IMG/VR virus record: IMGVR_UViG_3300022074_000051
Span: 1 to 55,034 of that record
DNA: 55,034 nt
Direction: 5' to 3' (one strand)
Origin: a virus
A program made the position numbers and the translations under genes. Position 1 is the first letter of the stretch. Each line of letters opens with the position of its first letter. Under the pieces are notes generated by a model that did no database searches, had not been told where the DNA came from, and worked only from the letters and a program-made list of their open reading frames with translations. Positions 32,515-40,563 of this stretch are shown piece after piece.

Positions 32515-32926
32515 CAAAACCTCCAGAGTTTTTCTTTTGCCATTCGGCTGATTCTTTATCTGTTTTGATTGGGCCGCCTTTTGCCCAAGTATGACAAGCA
32601 CGAGCAGAATGACATTTAAAGTGGTGCATCCAACAATATCCGAGCACTCCATCGTCATCAAACGTATCACCGGGTAAACACTCCTTCATGCGAGGAGATA
32701 TATCAAACGCAACGCAGTTGTAACATACAGACTTCTTTGCTGCTTTCAAGCTGGTCTTCCAATACTTTGCTATCTTATCCCAATAGTCCGCTGGTTCGTC
32801 AACATTAAGAGGTCCGTAGTTGTACTTCTTTATTGTTGCGTCTCGGTTCTTTGTATTGAGAGCGAGATCTTGAGTTGCCGGTGGACAAACCAACTTCTTT
32901 ATTTTCTTTATTATTTTTACTAACAT
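32504..32926 (-). CDS. Cys/His-rich conserved phage protein
   Basis: 140 residues. The core CYNCVAFDISPRMKECLPGD, then LGYCWMHHFKCHSARACHTWAKGGPI, has seven Cys and several His, suggesting metal binding. This motif is, from memory, common among marine T4-like and other phages, with no known function. Upstream, a basic helix (KIIKKIKKLVC) opens the protein. The ribosome site is weak (GCGGTAA), and the start codon follows the previous stop closely, so coupling is likely. Confidence 0.75.
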   Translation of the reverse strand: MLVKIIKKIKKLVCPPATQDLALNTKNRDATIKKYNYGPLNVDEPADYWDKIAKYWKTSLKAAKKSVCYNCVAFDISPRMKECLPGDTFDDDGVLGYCWMHHFKCHSARACHTWAKGGPIKTDKESAEWQKKNSGGFDEK

Positions 32927-32927
32927 A

Positions 32928-33323
32928 TTAGTTTACCGCATTTGCTATGGCTATTGTTGTGCCTACGCCAGTAATTAGTCCCAAGCCAAACCAAAGTCTG
33001 CTTTTTGGCGGGGTTTTCAACTCTTCAAGTTCTTGGATGCGCTTTTGTTGTTCTAGGATCTTTGCATCGTGAATTTCATTGTTAAACTTCATTGTGCTCT
33101 TGAGCTTTCTTATCTCTTCGTTTTTATCTGCTTCAAGCATCGCAAGTTGATATTGCATTTCAATACGGCACTCTTCTGGTGCGTTTACAATCTCTTGAGT
33201 TATGAGGTCAATCGCTGCGTCGCTCATCAGGCGTCCGTTGAATGGTGCGATATCTCCTGCTTGAAGGTAAGTGTATTCGGGGCTTGAACCCCATGCTAGT
33301 GATGATAGTAGTATTAAAATCAT
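32928..33323 (-). CDS. Membrane-anchored coiled-coil protein (possible spanin-type)
   Basis: 131 residues. An N-terminal hydrophobic signal-like segment (MILILLSSLAWGSSP) suggests export. A coiled coil covers about residues 55-105 (LEADKNEEIRKLKS, KILEQQKRIQELEELK), and a C-terminal hydrophobic segment (LWFGLGLITGVGTTIAIANA) is probably a membrane anchor. This layout is consistent with a periplasm-spanning protein of a lysis set, but no endolysin is visible nearby. It overlaps the 33320 gene by four bases. Confidence 0.6.
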   Translation of the reverse strand: MILILLSSLAWGSSPEYTYLQAGDIAPFNGRLMSDAAIDLITQEIVNAPEECRIEMQYQLAMLEADKNEEIRKLKSTMKFNNEIHDAKILEQQKRIQELEELKTPPKSRLWFGLGLITGVGTTIAIANAVN

Positions 33324-33655
33324 TTTCTGTCTATTCCTAAGTCTTGTAAAACCTTGTCAGCGTCAATATCTCTCTTCAAATCTTCAAGGTCTTGTCGTTT
33401 CTTTTCTTCTATTCTTTTCTTTATCTCTTCAACCTTCTTGTCAATCTTTTGATCTCGCTTGTTCTTATCTCTTGCTGCTTCCTCGATTGCTTCGGACTCT
33501 GCTTTATATTGTGCCTTTGCTGCTTCTGCTTGGGCTAGTAAGCCTCGTGCTCCTTTCTTTCCAAGAGCATAAGCCAAACAGAACAAGCCCACAAGAACCA
33601 ACCAGTTCCAGTGAGCTTTTATCCATGCTTTTATTTTAGACCAACTAACCACCAT
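33320..33655 (-). CDS. Single-membrane-span protein with long Lys/Glu coiled coil
   Basis: 111 residues from ATG 33655 (MVVSWSKIKAWIKAHW), which overlaps the preceding stop. The longer frame to 33694 lies inside the upstream gene. One membrane segment (NWLVLVGLFCLAYALG, about residues 18-34) is followed by a 70-residue charged helix (EEIKKRIEEKKRQDLEDLKRD part). An i-spanin such as Rz has the same plan, so a lysis role with the two neighbouring genes is plausible. It may instead be a virion or membrane scaffold protein. Confidence 0.6.
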   Translation of the reverse strand: MVVSWSKIKAWIKAHWNWLVLVGLFCLAYALGKKGARGLLAQAEAAKAQYKAESEAIEEAARDKNKRDQKIDKKVEEIKKRIEEKKRQDLEDLKRDIDADKVLQDLGIDRK

Positions 33656-33938
33656 GTTTCCACATCTTTGCAAAATCAACAGCGGTTTGACCACCGATGT
33701 ATATCATAGCAATCATTCCCCAAGTCTCCGGATCAAGTTGAGCCGAAGCAAGGAGAGCGGTTGCACAAATAAAAACAAGAAGCTTGCGAGATATCAGCCT
33801 CTCTTGTACTGCATCCAAAATACCTTTCTTGGGGTTGTTTAAATGAAGTGCTTTTTGAAAGTCTGCACTCGCAAGCTTCTCTTGGCTTGCTTCTACTATA
33901 CTATCGTTGATAGTATCTAGAATCTTATCTTTGTCCAT
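33645..33938 (-). CDS. Small membrane protein (holin-like)
   Basis: 97 residues. A charged helical N-terminal half is followed by two hydrophobic segments (RKLLVFICATALLASAQL, and TWGMIAMIYIGGQTAVDF) with a short turn containing DPE, and a basic end (AKMWKHGG). Two-span proteins of this size with a soluble extension are often holins, though none of the classical families is clearly recognised. It overlaps the Mre11-Rad50 gene stop by one base (TAATG), so it is co-translated with a DNA metabolism gene, which is unusual for a holin. Confidence 0.55.
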   Translation of the reverse strand: MDKDKILDTINDSIVEASQEKLASADFQKALHLNNPKKGILDAVQERLISRKLLVFICATALLASAQLDPETWGMIAMIYIGGQTAVDFAKMWKHGG

Positions 33939-36900
33939 TACACGTTTACCTTGGCGTAGCCATTATGCTTTTGTATGTCGATAGTTGTGTCAACGCAATC
34001 CTTTAAAACATCCAAGTGCGATATCAAAAGGATAGTTTTGAACTTTGTCTTTATCATCTCCAAAAGTCTTATGAACCCTTCCATATGCTCTTGATCAAGC
34101 GCAGTTGCAGGCTCATCCATAATAAATAGTGTGCTTTTGGGCAAATTTGTAATAGAAATAAGAGCAAGGCGTATAGCCATCGCAGCGATCGTCTTTTCAG
34201 CACCAGAACCCATTGATATTGGACGAGAGTCATATTGTGGGTGTTTTATATTGATGTTAAGGTTCCTACCGTCTTCTTCAAAGTTTATTTCAAAGTCGAC
34301 AATGGTTGACAAACATTTCTGTATCTCTTCATTGATGATCGGTAGTTTTCGCTTAATGACTTCATAAGCAATACCATTTGGATGCATACATCTCATAAAA
34401 AGATCATAAGCCACCCAACCACGTTCTAGAACATCTTGTTCTGCTTTTTCTGAACGTATAATCTTGATTGCATGCTTCATTGCTCCAAGCTCTACAAGGT
34501 AATCTTGAATCTTGTTGTCACACTTGTCCTTCCTGGTTTTAGCTTCCGACATCTTCGTCTTGATTGCATGTCTCTCTCTGGATAGCGACGACAAGTTTTC
34601 TATGATGTGTTTGTTATCCTCATACTCTTGTTGTTTTTCTCGCAAAGTTTCCAATTCATTTTTATACAAAGATATCTTTGAGGATAGAGAGTCTATCTTC
34701 ATTTCTAAATTTTTGTTTTGTGCTAAGATTGTTTTCTTTCTATTTTTAAACTTATCAACCTTTTGTAAGTCTCTGTGGATTGCTTCTATATCTAAAAAGT
34801 TCATTTTTTCATCAAGATCAGCGATACTAGCAGAAAGTTCGGCTATCTCTTTTTGAATGGTCGGTAGAGTTGTTCTTGCCTTGTTTGCATCTTTTACAAA
34901 TTTGTTTTCACAACAATATTTACAATCCGGATCATACTCATGCTTATCAAGTATTTTTATTTTTCCAGTAGCGTTTTTCTCTTTTACGGCTAATGTTTTT
35001 GTTTTGTTAACGGCAGTAGTGTGCTCTTTCTTGTATTCGTTCCATGTTTCTTCCATAGACTGTAGTCTCTCTTGGGACAAGCAGGAAATGAACGTGACTA
35101 TCTCACTTGCTACCTCTTTGTTCTTTGCTATTTCCTTCTTACTGGTGTCAATTGTCCTAACGCAAGATAAGATATCTTCTTGCTTTTGTGCAATCGCATC
35201 TTCAATCTGATGTATGTCCACAATTTCTGTGGGGATAGACGAGATCTCTTCGCTTATCTTATCAAATTCTGCTTTAAGTTCTTCGTATCTACTGTTGTGC
35301 TTCTTGCACAGATCTGTTTGCTTGTCTATATCGTCCTTGATTTCTTCGATAGTTTCCTGCTTTATTACTAGCTTTTTAGATAATTCTTTATTCTTAAAAC
35401 GCTTTATCAAAGTAGAAATCTCAGCAGAGTCTTTTTTGGCTAGTTTGAACTTCTTATCAAATATCTCAAGGTCCAAAAACTTTGCAAGTATTTCCTTACG
35501 CTTGGTCGAACCTTCTTTGATAAACGATAGAGAATCCATCTGACTAGCCATCGATGTAATCATAAAGTCTTCGATAGAGCCGAGAACCCGCCGTATATTC
35601 TTATCAGAGTCCTTTACAGAGTCGCCATTGCAAGAGCTATCGGTGCTGATATTATGAAAGTCAAGATCCCCAGCGGCACTAACGACGGACTTTCCTTTGA
35701 CGGTCTTACTAGACTTATTAAGATTCCTGCATATTTGATACTCTTGGTTATCTGCTTCAACAACCATTTTGATGCTTGCTGTGTTCTTATTTTGATTAAC
35801 GATGTGTACGTTCTTTCTCTCCCCCTTGGAGGTCGTATTAAAAAGCCCATACAAAGCAGAATCAATAACAGAAGATTTACCGCTGTAGTTCTTGCCAAAA
35901 ATGCCAACAATTCCAGACAGCTTATTAAAATCAACCCTATTGTCTGATCCATAATTGAATAGATTGCTGAACTGCATCTCTTTAATATTCCATGTGACAT
36001 TTCTTCTGACTTCTTCATTCTTTTCTGCTTCCTTATTGTATTTAGAGTTCAAGTCAAGTACTTCTTGTACTATTTCCTCATCAAGTTCATAATCTTTCAA
36101 ATAGTCTCGAATCCAACGTTCTTGTACGGATAGTTCTCGAAGGTTTTCCATTTTCTGTGTTCCTCCAAGCGAGGACGTGAATTCTGAGTTGCTTTTGTCT
36201 ACAAAGGTAACAGAGGTAGGGCTGTATGTTGCGTGGGCTAATTCGGTAACCTTGCGTATTTGTGACGATGCTAAATTTGTACGCCCTATTAGCCTGAGAC
36301 GGGCACCACGTGGAATATGGTAATGCTCTGGTATGTTCCCTGCTTTATCTAAATCAAGCGTCATAAACGGCCTAGGAGAGACAAAGGTGACGTGCTGTAC
36401 ATCAAATGTATCTGCGTCTTTAATGTTCCAGAGTTTGTACCCCTTGCGTGTGCCTTCTGAGAAATTCTGCTGTATAGTTGAGCCAGCATATTGAACTCGA
36501 CCTTCGGGGTCTAGTATCTGCGGTTTGTGTATATCTCCAAGCATAGCAAAGTCATGACCTTGGAAGACAGAGATATCGTCGTCTCCATGTTCCATTGCCC
36601 AGCCGGTGCCAGTTCGAGAGCCCATCACAGCACCGTGATAGAGTGCGATACTTATTGTATCTTCATCCGGGTCTTGCCAATGGTGTCTATCAAATATGGA
36701 GAGAACATTAAAGGACAATCCTGAATCTACCTTGTAGTTTCCTGAGTCCTTGAGCAAATATAGGTTAGGGTGTTCCAGAGCGTTAGCGATAGGAGAGACT
36801 GCGTCTTCCCTTCCGGAGTTCTTTAAATTGCCATCGTGGTTTCCTAATATAATATAGGTTGGTGCGATATCGGCAAGGTTCTTAAGAAACTCAGCAGCCA

Positions 36901-37081
36901 GAGCAAAGTACTCTGGTGATAGTTGAGTTTTGGTGTGAGCAAGGTCGCCACAGTGAACAATCATATCAACGTCCTGTTCTCGAAGCTTCTTGTACATCTG
37001 TTTGAATACGAAGCGGTATTCATCGTGATATTTAAGATTACGAATGTGTGTATCCGCAAAGTGTGCAATTTTATAAGTCAT
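33938..37081 (-). CDS. Single-chain Mre11-Rad50 (gp47-gp46) recombination nuclease
   Basis: 1047 residues. Residues 1-300 are an Mre11/SbcD phosphoesterase (FADTHIR, HCGDLAH, LGNHDG and ALYHG, with HKPQ further on). From about 365 the protein is Rad50/SbcC: NLFNYGSDNRVDF, Walker A GKNYSGKSS (396-404), long coiled coils, a zinc hook CKYCC near 716, the signature SMGSGAEKT near 957 and Walker B TLFIMDEPATALD near 986. In T4 these are two proteins (47 and 46). The complex resects DNA ends for recombination-dependent replication and host DNA degradation. The linker at 300-360 carries no extra domain. It lies after the primase by 11 bases. Confidence 0.93.
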   Translation of the reverse strand: MTYKIAHFADTHIRNLKYHDEYRFVFKQMYKKLREQDVDMIVHCGDLAHTKTQLSPEYFALAAEFLKNLADIAPTYIILGNHDGNLKNSGREDAVSPIANALEHPNLYLLKDSGNYKVDSGLSFNVLSIFDRHHWQDPDEDTISIALYHGAVMGSRTGTGWAMEHGDDDISVFQGHDFAMLGDIHKPQILDPEGRVQYAGSTIQQNFSEGTRKGYKLWNIKDADTFDVQHVTFVSPRPFMTLDLDKAGNIPEHYHIPRGARLRLIGRTNLASSQIRKVTELAHATYSPTSVTFVDKSNSEFTSSLGGTQKMENLRELSVQERWIRDYLKDYELDEEIVQEVLDLNSKYNKEAEKNEEVRRNVTWNIKEMQFSNLFNYGSDNRVDFNKLSGIVGIFGKNYSGKSSVIDSALYGLFNTTSKGERKNVHIVNQNKNTASIKMVVEADNQEYQICRNLNKSSKTVKGKSVVSAAGDLDFHNISTDSSCNGDSVKDSDKNIRRVLGSIEDFMITSMASQMDSLSFIKEGSTKRKEILAKFLDLEIFDKKFKLAKKDSAEISTLIKRFKNKELSKKLVIKQETIEEIKDDIDKQTDLCKKHNSRYEELKAEFDKISEEISSIPTEIVDIHQIEDAIAQKQEDILSCVRTIDTSKKEIAKNKEVASEIVTFISCLSQERLQSMEETWNEYKKEHTTAVNKTKTLAVKEKNATGKIKILDKHEYDPDCKYCCENKFVKDANKARTTLPTIQKEIAELSASIADLDEKMNFLDIEAIHRDLQKVDKFKNRKKTILAQNKNLEMKIDSLSSKISLYKNELETLREKQQEYEDNKHIIENLSSLSRERHAIKTKMSEAKTRKDKCDNKIQDYLVELGAMKHAIKIIRSEKAEQDVLERGWVAYDLFMRCMHPNGIAYEVIKRKLPIINEEIQKCLSTIVDFEINFEEDGRNLNINIKHPQYDSRPISMGSGAEKTIAAMAIRLALISITNLPKSTLFIMDEPATALDQEHMEGFIRLLEMIKTKFKTILLISHLDVLKDCVDTTIDIQKHNGYAKVNV

Positions 37082-37092
37082 GTATCCTCCTG

Positions 37093-38028
37093 TTATATGT
37101 TTTGCATCATTCTTTCAAAGAAATAAAAGTCCGACTCTATTGGTTCGGCATTTTGGAAAGCATTATAGAACTGTCTCTCGGACATTGATCCAATATCTTC
37201 AACTGTCGAAGTATCAATCCTATAAACCTCCATATCATATTGTAACATGTTTTTTATCATTTGTCCAGCTTTTTTTTCTGCATCGGCGTCGAGTCCCAGA
37301 TAAACTGGAGTATCGTTGATTGACAGAGCTTGGAACAGGCGCGAGTTAGTCCTTAGAGTGGAGCCGAGGATAGGAACGGCTTGTGTTCCTGCTACGAGGG
37401 CATCGAAGACGCCTTCGACAAGAACCACCGGCTCATCCCAATCAATGATAAGCTCATTGAATATAATATCCTTGGAAGCCAAAGGGTTGAGATACTTCCT
37501 CTTGTGACCAACATACGAACGAGCAATAAAATAATTAGGCTCTCCGTTCATATTGAATGATGGCACAATAATGCGGCCTCCGTATCTTCCCTCCGTGCAG
37601 TAGCCTATTTTCCAAAGCTTTATCTGCTCCATGGATATCCCTCGGTCTCGTAAATAATCTAAGGGCTTTTGAGATGACTTGGGGAGTCGCTTGTTACAAA
37701 GCGATATCATCTCTTTTGGCAAGTCAATAACTTGCTCTACTTCTACCTCGTTTAGTTCGTTGAAAAGCTTATCAAACTCTGATAGGTCTAAGCGACCTTC
37801 AAGTTCAAGCCACTTCTGGCGTTGGTTATAATTACCAAACTTACGAACAATCCTGTAGATGTTCTTACCTCTTGTGTCGCAAACCCAACATTTGAATACG
37901 CCTTGTGCAAAATTGACAGACATCTTCTTTTTGTGGTGCTTGCAGTAGGGACAAGAGTATAGGTGTTCATTTCCCTTCCGAACATACCTCCCAAGTATGT
38001 CGGAAACGATCTTACGTTTCTCTTCCAT
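37093..38028 (-). CDS. DnaG-type DNA primase
   Basis: 311 residues. A zinc finger CPYC at 26-29 and CWVC at 47-50 (CHC2-like, all-Cys form) binds template. The TOPRIM domain shows VVLVEGVFDALVAG near residue 200 and VYLGLDADAEKK near 252, with an intervening region GGRIIVPSFNMNGEPNYFIARSY typical of the DnaG core. It makes RNA primers for lagging-strand synthesis with the phage helicase, which is not in this window. It is shorter than DnaG (about 580) and lacks a helicase-binding C-terminal domain. A compact sigma70-type promoter lies directly upstream. Confidence 0.88.
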   Translation of the reverse strand: MEEKRKIVSDILGRYVRKGNEHLYSCPYCKHHKKKMSVNFAQGVFKCWVCDTRGKNIYRIVRKFGNYNQRQKWLELEGRLDLSEFDKLFNELNEVEVEQVIDLPKEMISLCNKRLPKSSQKPLDYLRDRGISMEQIKLWKIGYCTEGRYGGRIIVPSFNMNGEPNYFIARSYVGHKRKYLNPLASKDIIFNELIIDWDEPVVLVEGVFDALVAGTQAVPILGSTLRTNSRLFQALSINDTPVYLGLDADAEKKAGQMIKNMLQYDMEVYRIDTSTVEDIGSMSERQFYNAFQNAEPIESDFYFFERMMQNI

Positions 38029-38046
38029 GTTATCCTCCGATAATTT

Positions 38047-38074
38047 AGTATAACACGTTTTGAATATTTGTCAA
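38047..38074 (-). promoter_or_regulatory. Sigma70-type promoter, extended -10, before primase
   Basis: The coding strand has TTGACA (38074-38069), a 16-base spacer ending TGT, then TATACT (38052-38047). The expected start is near 38040, giving a leader of about 12 bases that is almost entirely the GGAGG ribosome site. Confidence 0.8.
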
Positions 38075-38083
38075 ATTGTTTTT

Positions 38084-38545
38084 TTACCCACCGGCTGCGG
38101 CTATTGAATTTAAATCAGTTTGGGCGCCTTTTTTCATGATGGTTGCAACTGTTTCGAGATCATCCATATCTAAATCACCAGCATACCATTTAGATGCTGC
38201 ATACGCCAATGCCATTATCGCAGGAGCTGCATTCGCTAGTTTCTGTCCGCCGGGACGATCTTTTAAGGCATCAATCATCGACATGCCTTTAACCGATAAA
38301 GAAGCCATAGCATCATCAATAAGTCCTTCGTCTACGGGTAGGGCTTCAATTTCAGAAAAGAACGACATCAATTCTTTGAACTGTGCGTCTTGTTGTAGTT
38401 TGTCAAAAACGGCTTCAACCTTTTCATCAGGCAAAGAATCCTTAGCAGCAGAGTTCAGGAACGTTGTAATTTGTTTCTGATCGGCTTCTAGTAATAAGCG
38501 ACTGGTTCTCCAGTTCTCCATTATAAGTTTCATATCGTTAGACAT
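38084..38545 (-). CDS. Putative capsid-targeted internal protein
   Basis: 153 residues from ATG 38545 (MSND then MKLIMENWRTSRLLLE/A), with AGAGG 8 bases upstream. An internal ATG at 38533 gives exactly the tag. The tag MKLIMENWR is identical to that of the GNAT-like gene 12 kb away; the first 27 bases of tag DNA agree at 25. It also ends in an L-x-E/A protease site. The rest is helical: a soluble domain (residues about 20-90) and a hydrophobic helix (ANAAPAIMALAYAASKWYAG) followed by MDDLETVATIMKK. Inference: a second head-internal protein, perhaps membrane-active after ejection. No known family. Confidence 0.65.
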   Translation of the reverse strand: MSNDMKLIMENWRTSRLLLEADQKQITTFLNSAAKDSLPDEKVEAVFDKLQQDAQFKELMSFFSEIEALPVDEGLIDDAMASLSVKGMSMIDALKDRPGGQKLANAAPAIMALAYAASKWYAGDLDMDDLETVATIMKKGAQTDLNSIAAAGG

Positions 38546-38562
38546 AAACATCACCTCTATGC

Positions 38563-39075
38563 CTAAATAGTTTTTAAACCTGCATTTGCTATAACAATCG
38601 CGTCGGCTTTATCATCTGTGCCGGGCTTTGGGTTGCCATGTCTTGTGTATTCAACTATAAAATCTTTTGGATATTTCGCCTCAACCCACTCAATAACCTT
38701 GAGCTTCGTCTTTTCTCCACGCTTGATCTTAAGTCCAACAAGCCCTCTTGCTTTATTAGCCTGTATGAGTGTTGCAGGAAAACCAAATAGCAAACGGAGG
38801 ACATAGCAGCACATACCATTAAAGCGTTGCAACTTTGCCATAGTAGCTGCCGTCGTCTTGCCTCCTGAAAATGCGATGAACGGCTGTTCGACGAATACGT
38901 GTTTGATTTCATATTTCTTCTCCACTTCAGTTATGATACTGAAGAATAGATCTGCTCTTGTTTCTAAAGAATCTGAAGATTTTAATTTAATTAATTGACA
39001 TTCAATTAAATTTGTGCTACAATCAATCACAGAGTAACCAATCTTACTTGTACTAATATCTATTCCTAAAATCAT
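38563..39075 (-). CDS. RuvC-like Holliday junction resolvase
   Basis: 170 residues. The RuvC fold is visible from ILGIDISTSKIGYSVID (D6), HVFVEQPF (E63) and GTDDKADAIVIA (D154/D155, D158), giving the acidic active site. T4 uses endonuclease VII (gp49), so this is a different resolvase for debranching DNA before packaging. The size equals bacterial RuvC (173). The start ATG 39075 coincides with the predicted transcription start of a consensus promoter, so translation may be leaderless. No Shine-Dalgarno site is present. Confidence 0.85.
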   Translation of the reverse strand: MILGIDISTSKIGYSVIDCSTNLIECQLIKLKSSDSLETRADLFFSIITEVEKKYEIKHVFVEQPFIAFSGGKTTAATMAKLQRFNGMCCYVLRLLFGFPATLIQANKARGLVGLKIKRGEKTKLKVIEWVEAKYPKDFIVEYTRHGNPKPGTDDKADAIVIANAGLKTI

Positions 39076-39081
39076 AATTCT

Positions 39082-39110
39082 ATTATAACATATAATCTGG
39101 AGGTTGTCAA
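39082..39110 (-). promoter_or_regulatory. Perfect consensus sigma70 promoter with extended -10
   Basis: The coding strand has TTGACA (39110-39105), exactly 17 bases, then TATAAT (39087-39082) preceded by TGT. The predicted +1 base is 39075, the A of the resolvase ATG. Confidence 0.88.
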
Positions 39111-39111
39111 A

Positions 39112-40539
39112 TTATAAATCTAACTTTAATTTAAAAGTATATTGACGGTCTTCTGTTTTCCTCACAGGATTGGCAACAGAGGCTATGCCTATAAGATTTC
39201 TTTTGTCATCGTATATGGCAACTTTGGTTATATAGGTTTCTCTTTTTTTCTCTGGTGTGTACTCAGCGAATTGTGTATCAGTTACATTGGCAGCCAACAC
39301 ATCTTGCTCTGTATAGTTGTATATATTGGATGAATATGCTCCTAAGTAGGGACTTGTGCTATCAACGAACGTAGGGTTGTTTGACCAGTTAAGTTCTCCA
39401 TATTTAGCATGAGCCATCATCATCATGGTTGGTGTTTCAGTAGTTCCCTGGAACTTTACTTCATAAGAAGCAGACGCCAACGTTGGAGGTATTGCCATTG
39501 ATCCTGTGACTCCACCTGAACCGAAGTGTGTCCACTTATTGATGCTAGCTCCTAATACATTGCCATAGTGATCAATATAGCTAATGTCATTGTCGACACC
39601 CAGTTGATACGAACCAGTTAACAATATCAGGCCCTCATTATAAAGAACAATACCCGCTACTGAGCCTGAGTAATCCTCTGGAGATGACGATGTAATAAAC
39701 GTCTGTATAAGTTCTCCATTGTACCCTCGATCCTTCAATGTACCAACAACAGAGCCTGAGATGTAGTAGTTTAGTTCAACGGAGCCAGGCTTAATTTTCT
39801 TTCCGTAAAATATGGAAGGAATAGAAACTACCGCAACCTCGGCTGTTTTCAAGTCACGAACAGGTAATGGAGCAGCTGTTACCATCTTGAAGTGAGGCGA
39901 TTTGAAAGTGTACTTGTCGAGCGTATTTTCTATAGTGAAGAAACCAGTGAAGTCAGTTCCACCCTCACCAGGTTGGAAGGTTTTCTTCCCAGCAATTACT
40001 CTAGCTATCCTACTTAGGGACTCTTGATATATATATGATGATATTGAAGCCGAAAGGTTACTTGAACCCTCTACAAGTTCACCAGAATCAAAGAGCACGT
40101 TATAATCTGAATTCTCATATATTTTCAAAGAGTTCTTGAATCCATCACGAAACACAAACGGTCGTATAAGAGAACCTGTTGCATCCGTTTCGGAAACCCT
40201 GACGGTTTCGATAATTGGGTCACCAAATTGATTTGTACCATATAGATCACCATTGCTGTCTGTTGTTCCTTCATCTCGAACCACAGTGAGAATAGAACCC
40301 GATGGTCTATTAATGTTTTTTTCGTATAACGAAATAGAGCCTTCAGCGACACCAAGAACTGGGGCGCCCTCAAACTTTGCGCCAATACCAGTACCGTTAG
40401 TATATCCGTTAAAAGACCCAGACAGATTGGGCTGGTTATCTATGTACACACTACCGCTGGCCATATAGAAGCTTGCCTCTGGGTATGCTTCTAAAATGTT
40501 TATGAAGACATCGTTGTCATCAAACTTAAATAAAGCCAT
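39112..40539 (-). CDS. Structural protein of paralogous pair (475 residues)
   Basis: Beta-rich, Ser/Gly-rich 475-residue protein. It shares with the neighbouring 40564 protein the opening (ALFKFDDNDVFINILEAYP versus GAFKTLGANDV) and, more clearly, the end: YITKVAIYDDKRNLIGIASV, then ANPVRKTEDRQYTFKLKLD here, against YITTIGLYSAANELMAVAKL, then SEPLKKTPSQEFTLRVRLDY there. FELNW-type motifs (GELNWSNNPTF versus EFNYSSNPTY) also match. This C-terminal module recurs in large virion proteins. Probably a baseplate or appendage component. A late-type motif lies upstream. Confidence 0.7.
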   Translation of the reverse strand: MALFKFDDNDVFINILEAYPEASFYMASGSVYIDNQPNLSGSFNGYTNGTGIGAKFEGAPVLGVAEGSISLYEKNINRPSGSILTVVRDEGTTDSNGDLYGTNQFGDPIIETVRVSETDATGSLIRPFVFRDGFKNSLKIYENSDYNVLFDSGELVEGSSNLSASISSYIYQESLSRIARVIAGKKTFQPGEGGTDFTGFFTIENTLDKYTFKSPHFKMVTAAPLPVRDLKTAEVAVVSIPSIFYGKKIKPGSVELNYYISGSVVGTLKDRGYNGELIQTFITSSSPEDYSGSVAGIVLYNEGLILLTGSYQLGVDNDISYIDHYGNVLGASINKWTHFGSGGVTGSMAIPPTLASASYEVKFQGTTETPTMMMMAHAKYGELNWSNNPTFVDSTSPYLGAYSSNIYNYTEQDVLAANVTDTQFAEYTPEKKRETYITKVAIYDDKRNLIGIASVANPVRKTEDRQYTFKLKLDL

Positions 40540-40553
40540 GTTTGCACCTCAAG

Positions 40554-40562
40554 GTAAATAGT
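40554..40562 (-). promoter_or_regulatory. Putative late promoter motif (ACTATTTAC)
   Basis: The coding strand reads ATACTATTTACCTTGAGG, 15-23 bases before ATG 40539 and directly after the 40564 stop. Confidence 0.4.
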
Positions 40563-40563
40563 A

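Noticed and set aside
32515-32670. In-frame extension of the zinc-ribbon gene upstream to 32670
   Set aside because: It lies inside the Cys-rich gene in another frame and lacks a ribosome site, whereas ATG 32514 has GGAGG.
33656-33694. Upstream extension of the one-span coiled-coil gene
   Set aside because: It lies within the preceding membrane gene, and ATG 33655 overlaps its stop as expected for coupling.
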